Part shown: positions 60,440 through 64,000 of the stretch, piece by piece
How the letters are laid out: every line of letters starts with the position of its first letter
Position numbering within the stretch: position 1 is the first letter of the stretch
Assembly: GCF_016065055.1 (NCBI RefSeq)
Contig: NZ_CP065856.1
Coordinates: 925,836-989,835, forward strand
Length of the DNA stretch: 64,000 nucleotides
Direction: 5' to 3'
Source: Halosimplex litoreum
Lineage (GTDB): Archaea; Halobacteriota; Halobacteria; Halobacteriales; Haloarculaceae
Translations under genes and position numbers: made by a program
The notes under the pieces: generated by a model
Databases searched by the model: none
Seen by the model: only the letters and a program-made list of their open reading frames with translations
Told to the model about the DNA's origin: nothing

Positions 60440-62242
60440 ATGACCCGAGACCCCGCGACGCTGGACGTGACCATCGTCGACGGGTACGTCGACGAGCCGG
60501 CCCACTTCGGCGTGCCGCCCTACATCTCGACGTACCCCCGGTACACCGCGGGGGCGCTCGTCGACGCCGGCGTACCCGAAGAACGGATCACCTACCACAC
60601 CATCGACGGGCTGCGCGACGAGACGCGTCGCTGGACCGACGTTGCCGACGCCGATCTCATGATCTACGTCGGCGGCATGACCGTCCCCGGCAAGTACGTC
60701 GGCGGCACCCCAGCCGAACCCGACGAGGTCCGTCGACTCACCTGGGAGGCCGACGGGACAACCCTGCTGGGCGGGCCGATCCGCTTCGGCGTCGGCGAGG
60801 AGAACAAGGGCGCCGAGGAGACCGAGCGCGACGACCTGGACTACGACTTCGTCGCGAAAGGCGACGTGGAGGCCGCCGCTCACGACCTCGTCCGCGAGGG
60901 GCTCGAAGGCTTCTCCGACCGGATGCGTGACAACGAGGAGATCGAGCGCTGGGCGCGAGCCGGCGCGTTCGTCGTCGAGCATCATCCCAACCACCCCGAC
61001 TACCTCATCGCCGAGATGGAGACCTCGCGGGGCTGTGCCTACCGCTGCTCCTTTTGCACGGAACCGCTGTACGGCGACCCCGCCTTCCGCACCGCCGAGT
61101 CCGTGGTCGACGAAGTCGACGCCCTCTCGGACCACGGCGTCCGGGATTTCCGACTCGGCCGTCAGGCCGACATCCTCGCGTTCGGCGGCGACGGCGAGGC
61201 GCCCAATCCCGACGCGCTCCGGGATCTGTACGGCGGCATCCGCGAGGTCGCGCCGGATCTTCGGACGTTACACCTCGACAACATGAACCCGGTGACGATC
61301 ACGGACTACCCGGAGAAGTCGCGGGAGGGCATCCGGGTCATCGCCGAGCACAACACGCCCGGCGACACGGCCGCGTTCGGCCTGGAGTCGGCCGACCCCG
61401 TCGTTCAGGAGGAGAACAACCTCCTGGTCACCGCCGAGGAGTGTCTCGAAGCGGTCCGGATCGTCAACGAGGAGGCCGGCTGGCGGCCCGGCGGCGACCG
61501 CGACTCGGCGCCCAACTTCGGGTCGGACGCCTCGCGGCGCCTGCCGAAGCTCCTGCCGGGGATCAACCTCGTCCACGGCCTCGAGGGCGAGCGCTCGGAG
61601 ACCTTCGAGCACAACAGGCGGTTCCTGCGGGACGTGCTGGAGGAGGGTCTGATGCTCCGCCGGGTGAACATCCGGCAGGTGATGGCCTTCGAGGGGACGG
61701 AGATGAGCGACACCGGCGCGGAGATCGCTCGCGACCACAAGCAGCAGTTCAAGCAGTACAAGCGGGAGGTCCGCGAGGAGGTCGACAACGCGATGCTCCA
61801 GCGGGTGGCGCCGCCCGGGACGGTGCTCCCCGACGTGCACCTGGAGTACCATCAGGACGGCAAGACGTTCGGGCGCCAGCTGGGCACCTACGCACTGCTC
61901 GTCGCGGTGCCGGGCGAGCGCGAACTCGGTCGAACCGTCGACGTGGCGGTCACCGACCACGGCTACCGCTCTGTGACCGGCGTGCCCTACCCGCTCGACC
62001 TGAACGCGGCGTCGATGGACGAACTGACCGCGGTCCCCGGGATCGGGAAGCAGACGGCGGGCAACGTCGTCGTCGACCGCCCGTACGACGCCGTCGACGC
62101 CGTCGACACCGACGCGGACCTCCGGTCGTTCGCGACCGTCGACGGCGAGGCACCGACCGCGATCCCGGGCCTCGGCGACCGAGGGGGCGGCCCCGGAGCC
62201 GGAGCCGGAGATCGCGAGGAAGCGCCCGAAGCGAGCGACTGA
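60440..62242 (+). CDS. Radical SAM protein with C-terminal helix-hairpin-helix
   Basis: 600 residues. The N-terminal about 150 residues look like a Rossmann-type (B12-binding-like) domain (VTIVDGYVDEPAHFGVPPYI, LMIYVGGMTVPGKYVGG). The radical SAM cluster is C199-x-x-x-C203-x-x-C206 in RGCAYRCSFCTEPLYG. DFRLGRQADILAFGG and LRTLHLDNMNPVTI continue the barrel. A short HhH motif (about 530-550, LNAASMDELTAVPGIGKQTAGN) near the C-terminus suggests nucleic acid contact. The type is common in archaea with no established reaction. It may modify RNA or protein. Confidence 0.85.
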   Translation: MTRDPATLDVTIVDGYVDEPAHFGVPPYISTYPRYTAGALVDAGVPEERITYHTIDGLRDETRRWTDVADADLMIYVGGMTVPGKYVGGTPAEPDEVRRLTWEADGTTLLGGPIRFGVGEENKGAEETERDDLDYDFVAKGDVEAAAHDLVREGLEGFSDRMRDNEEIERWARAGAFVVEHHPNHPDYLIAEMETSRGCAYRCSFCTEPLYGDPAFRTAESVVDEVDALSDHGVRDFRLGRQADILAFGGDGEAPNPDALRDLYGGIREVAPDLRTLHLDNMNPVTITDYPEKSREGIRVIAEHNTPGDTAAFGLESADPVVQEENNLLVTAEECLEAVRIVNEEAGWRPGGDRDSAPNFGSDASRRLPKLLPGINLVHGLEGERSETFEHNRRFLRDVLEEGLMLRRVNIRQVMAFEGTEMSDTGAEIARDHKQQFKQYKREVREEVDNAMLQRVAPPGTVLPDVHLEYHQDGKTFGRQLGTYALLVAVPGERELGRTVDVAVTDHGYRSVTGVPYPLDLNAASMDELTAVPGIGKQTAGNVVVDRPYDAVDAVDTDADLRSFATVDGEAPTAIPGLGDRGGGPGAGAGDREEAPEASD

Positions 62243-62359
62243 CGGCGACCGCGGTCGACCGCGCACGGACGCGGCTGGCGGTCCGGGAGGCGGATCGGAC
62301 GGTGGTGCCTGCACCAGCGAACAGAAAGTTCTTGCCCGCCCCGGTCGCTACCTGCACCA

Positions 62360-64000
62360 ATGAGTGACGTCGAGGTGAGCGTCGTCCTCCCGGCCTACAA
62401 CGAGGAGGCCACCATCGAGCGGACCGTCGAGGTCACGCTGGAGACGCTCGCCTCGTTTCTCCCCGCCGGCGCCTTCGAGGTGATCGTGGCAGAGGACGGC
62501 TGTGACGACCGAACGCCGGAGATCGCGACGCGACTGGCCGACGAGGACGACCGGGTCCGCCACGTCCACAGCGACGAGCGACTGGGGCGGGGCGGCGCGC
62601 TGGAGTACGCGTTCGAACGCGCCGCGGGGACGACGCTGGTCTACTTCGATACGGACCTGGCGACGGACATGAAACATCTGGAGGAGCTGGTCGAGAGCGT
62701 CCGGTCGGGCGAGTCCGACGTGGCGACGGGCTCGCGGTGGATGCCCGAGAACCAGGCCGACCGGCCGACCAAGCGCGCCGTCTCCAGTCTCGGCTACAAC
62801 ACGCTGGTCCGCCTCTTTCTGCGCTCGGACATGCAAGACCACCAGTGCGGGTTCAAGGCTATCTCCCGGGAGACGTTCGACGCCTTGCGCGGGGAGGTCG
62901 AGGACGAACACTGGTTCTGGGACACCGAAGTGCTCGTCCTCGCCCAGCGGGGCGGGTACAGCGTCCGGGAGTTCCCCGTCGACTGGGAACCGAAGGGCGA
63001 CACGAAGGTCGATCTGGTCCGGGACGTGTTCGGCATGGGCAGCCAGATCCTCCGGACGTGGTGGCAGCTGTCGGTGAGTCCGCGGATCTCCCGGCGCGTG
63101 AGCATGGCCGCGGGGTCGCTGCTGGTGATGCTCGCGCTGGTCGTCGCGGTCGGGGTCGTCTTCGACCTGCAGGCGGTGTTCGACGCGATGAGCGGTGCAG
63201 ACCCGGTACTGGTGGTCGCCTCCGGCGCCGTCTACCTCGCTTCGTGGCCGCTGCGAGGGCTGCGCTACCGGGACATCCTCGACCGGCTGGGGTATCCCAG
63301 CGACACGTGGTTCATGACCGGCGCGGTGTTCATCAGCCAGACGGGCAACCTCGTCTTCCCGGCGCGGCTGGGCGACGGCGTGCGGGCCTACGTCGTGAAA
63401 GCGAGACGGGACGTGCCCTATCCGAGCGGGTTCGCGTCGCTGGCCGTCGAACGCGTCTTCGACCTGCTCGCAATCACGGTGCTGGGCGGCACGGTGCTGG
63501 TGGGGCTCGTGGCGACCGACGGGACTGAACAGATCGCCGAGGCGATCGCGGCGGAGATCCCGCCCGTGCAGATCGGCGGCGAGACCATCGACGCGGGGGC
63601 GGCCGCCCGGACGGCGCTGCGCGTCGCGGCCGCCGTCGGCGGCGCGGCCGTCCTCGGTGTCCTCGGTATCCTCGCCAGCGCCCGCCTGGGGGACGACTAC
63701 GTCCACCGGGCGGTCGGAGCTGTCAGCAACGACTCCTACGCCGACTACGTGGCCGGCGTCATCGAACAGTTCGTCGGCGACGTGCAGGCGGTCGTGGGCG
63801 ACCGCGGCGCCTTCCTGCGGGTAGGCGTCGGCAGCCTCGTCATCTGGGTCGTCGACGTGGCGACGGCGCTGGTCGTCTTCGCCGCGTTCCCCGGCATCAC
63901 GCTGACCCCCGCGTTGGTCGCCACGGCCTTCTTCGCGGTGAGCGTGGGGAACCTCGCGAAAGTGCTTCCCCTCTCGCCCGGCGGGATCGGCCTCTACGAG
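62360..64000 (+). CDS. Polyprenyl-phosphate glycosyltransferase fused to a flippase-like membrane domain, 3' end missing
   Basis: 547 codons up to the window edge. Residues about 5-230 form a GT-2 glycosyltransferase of the DPM1/dolichyl-phosphate sugar type: VSVVLPAYNEEATIERTV, a VIVAEDGCDDRT strand, the metal-binding FDTDLATD (about 95-102) and the acceptor loop DHQCGFKAISRETF. From about 250 on there are repeated membrane helices in the UPF0104/LPG-synthase-like pattern (SQTGNLVFPARLGDGVRAYVV, FASLAVERVFDLLAI, VGNLAKVLPLSPGGIGLYE). This combines sugar transfer to dolichol phosphate and a possible flip of the product across the membrane, as needed in N-glycosylation or exopolysaccharide assembly. 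Confidence 0.87.
   Translation, partial: MSDVEVSVVLPAYNEEATIERTVEVTLETLASFLPAGAFEVIVAEDGCDDRTPEIATRLADEDDRVRHVHSDERLGRGGALEYAFERAAGTTLVYFDTDLATDMKHLEELVESVRSGESDVATGSRWMPENQADRPTKRAVSSLGYNTLVRLFLRSDMQDHQCGFKAISRETFDALRGEVEDEHWFWDTEVLVLAQRGGYSVREFPVDWEPKGDTKVDLVRDVFGMGSQILRTWWQLSVSPRISRRVSMAAGSLLVMLALVVAVGVVFDLQAVFDAMSGADPVLVVASGAVYLASWPLRGLRYRDILDRLGYPSDTWFMTGAVFISQTGNLVFPARLGDGVRAYVVKARRDVPYPSGFASLAVERVFDLLAITVLGGTVLVGLVATDGTEQIAEAIAAEIPPVQIGGETIDAGAAARTALRVAAAVGGAAVLGVLGILASARLGDDYVHRAVGAVSNDSYADYVAGVIEQFVGDVQAVVGDRGAFLRVGVGSLVIWVVDVATALVVFAAFPGITLTPALVATAFFAVSVGNLAKVLPLSPGGIGLYE

Overview
The window is chromosomal DNA from a halophilic archaeon (class Halobacteria, plausibly Haloarculaceae, though genus cannot be fixed by eye). 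The evidence is a very GC-rich sequence, strongly acidic proteins rich in Asp and Glu, and typical haloarchaeal families: CetZ, a HalX response regulator, an HVO_0758-type zinc finger, DUF5789 and DUF5791 proteins, a PGF-pre-PGF-like surface domain, a CtaA-CtaB fusion, and MeaB next to the B12-binding subunit of methylmalonyl-CoA mutase. Many genes have a TATA-like box centred 26-29 nt before the start codon, which indicates leaderless transcription and was used to choose starts. I saw no rRNA, tRNA, CRISPR array or transposase gene.

Layout. 1-14.5 kb: a truncated acyl-CoA carboxylase subunit; a large surface protein; an aldolase-fructose bisphosphatase operon (gluconeogenesis); 3-hydroxyacyl-CoA and acyl-CoA dehydrogenases (beta-oxidation); an aldo/keto reductase, an ArsR-like regulator, an orphan HicB-like protein, a UspA protein and a PiT phosphate transporter. 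14.6-26.1 kb: cetZ, then a divergent type IV pilus/Tad-like locus with a coiled-coil protein, a secretion ATPase, a TadC-like membrane protein and four membrane-anchored, pseudopilin-like or surface proteins, the last of 1042 residues. 26.2-45.8 kb: a mix of an epimerase, a membrane DHH phosphoesterase, a GT81-like glycosyltransferase, an MFS transporter, a glycoside hydrolase, a thiolase/DUF35 pair, the mcmA2-meaB pair, a zinc-finger KaiC-like protein with a degenerate P-loop, an ABC exporter and a bactofilin-like membrane protein. 45.9-64 kb: a SelW-like protein, heme o/a synthesis and cytochrome oxidase subunit II, MaoC, regulators, a peroxiredoxin, an FAD oxidoreductase, Hsp20, a hybrid kinase, an ABC exporter, an AI-2E family protein, a radical SAM protein and a truncated glycosyltransferase-flippase fusion.

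The only three gene-free stretches longer than 300 bases (about 16.96-17.52, 28.90-29.62 and 46.11-46.63 kb) all hold copies of the same non-coding element. Each copy has a leader or core with a 57-bp repeat period, a conserved long stem, a shared box ending TTCAGTCCACCAGG, a CCTCCCCAACCG box and a strong terminal hairpin. The stems are kept by compensatory base changes, while loop sequence or overall layout is conserved. Each copy starts just downstream of a stop codon and points the same way as that gene. In one copy the core has expanded into six identical 57-bp units. This family is the most interesting unexplained signal in the window.
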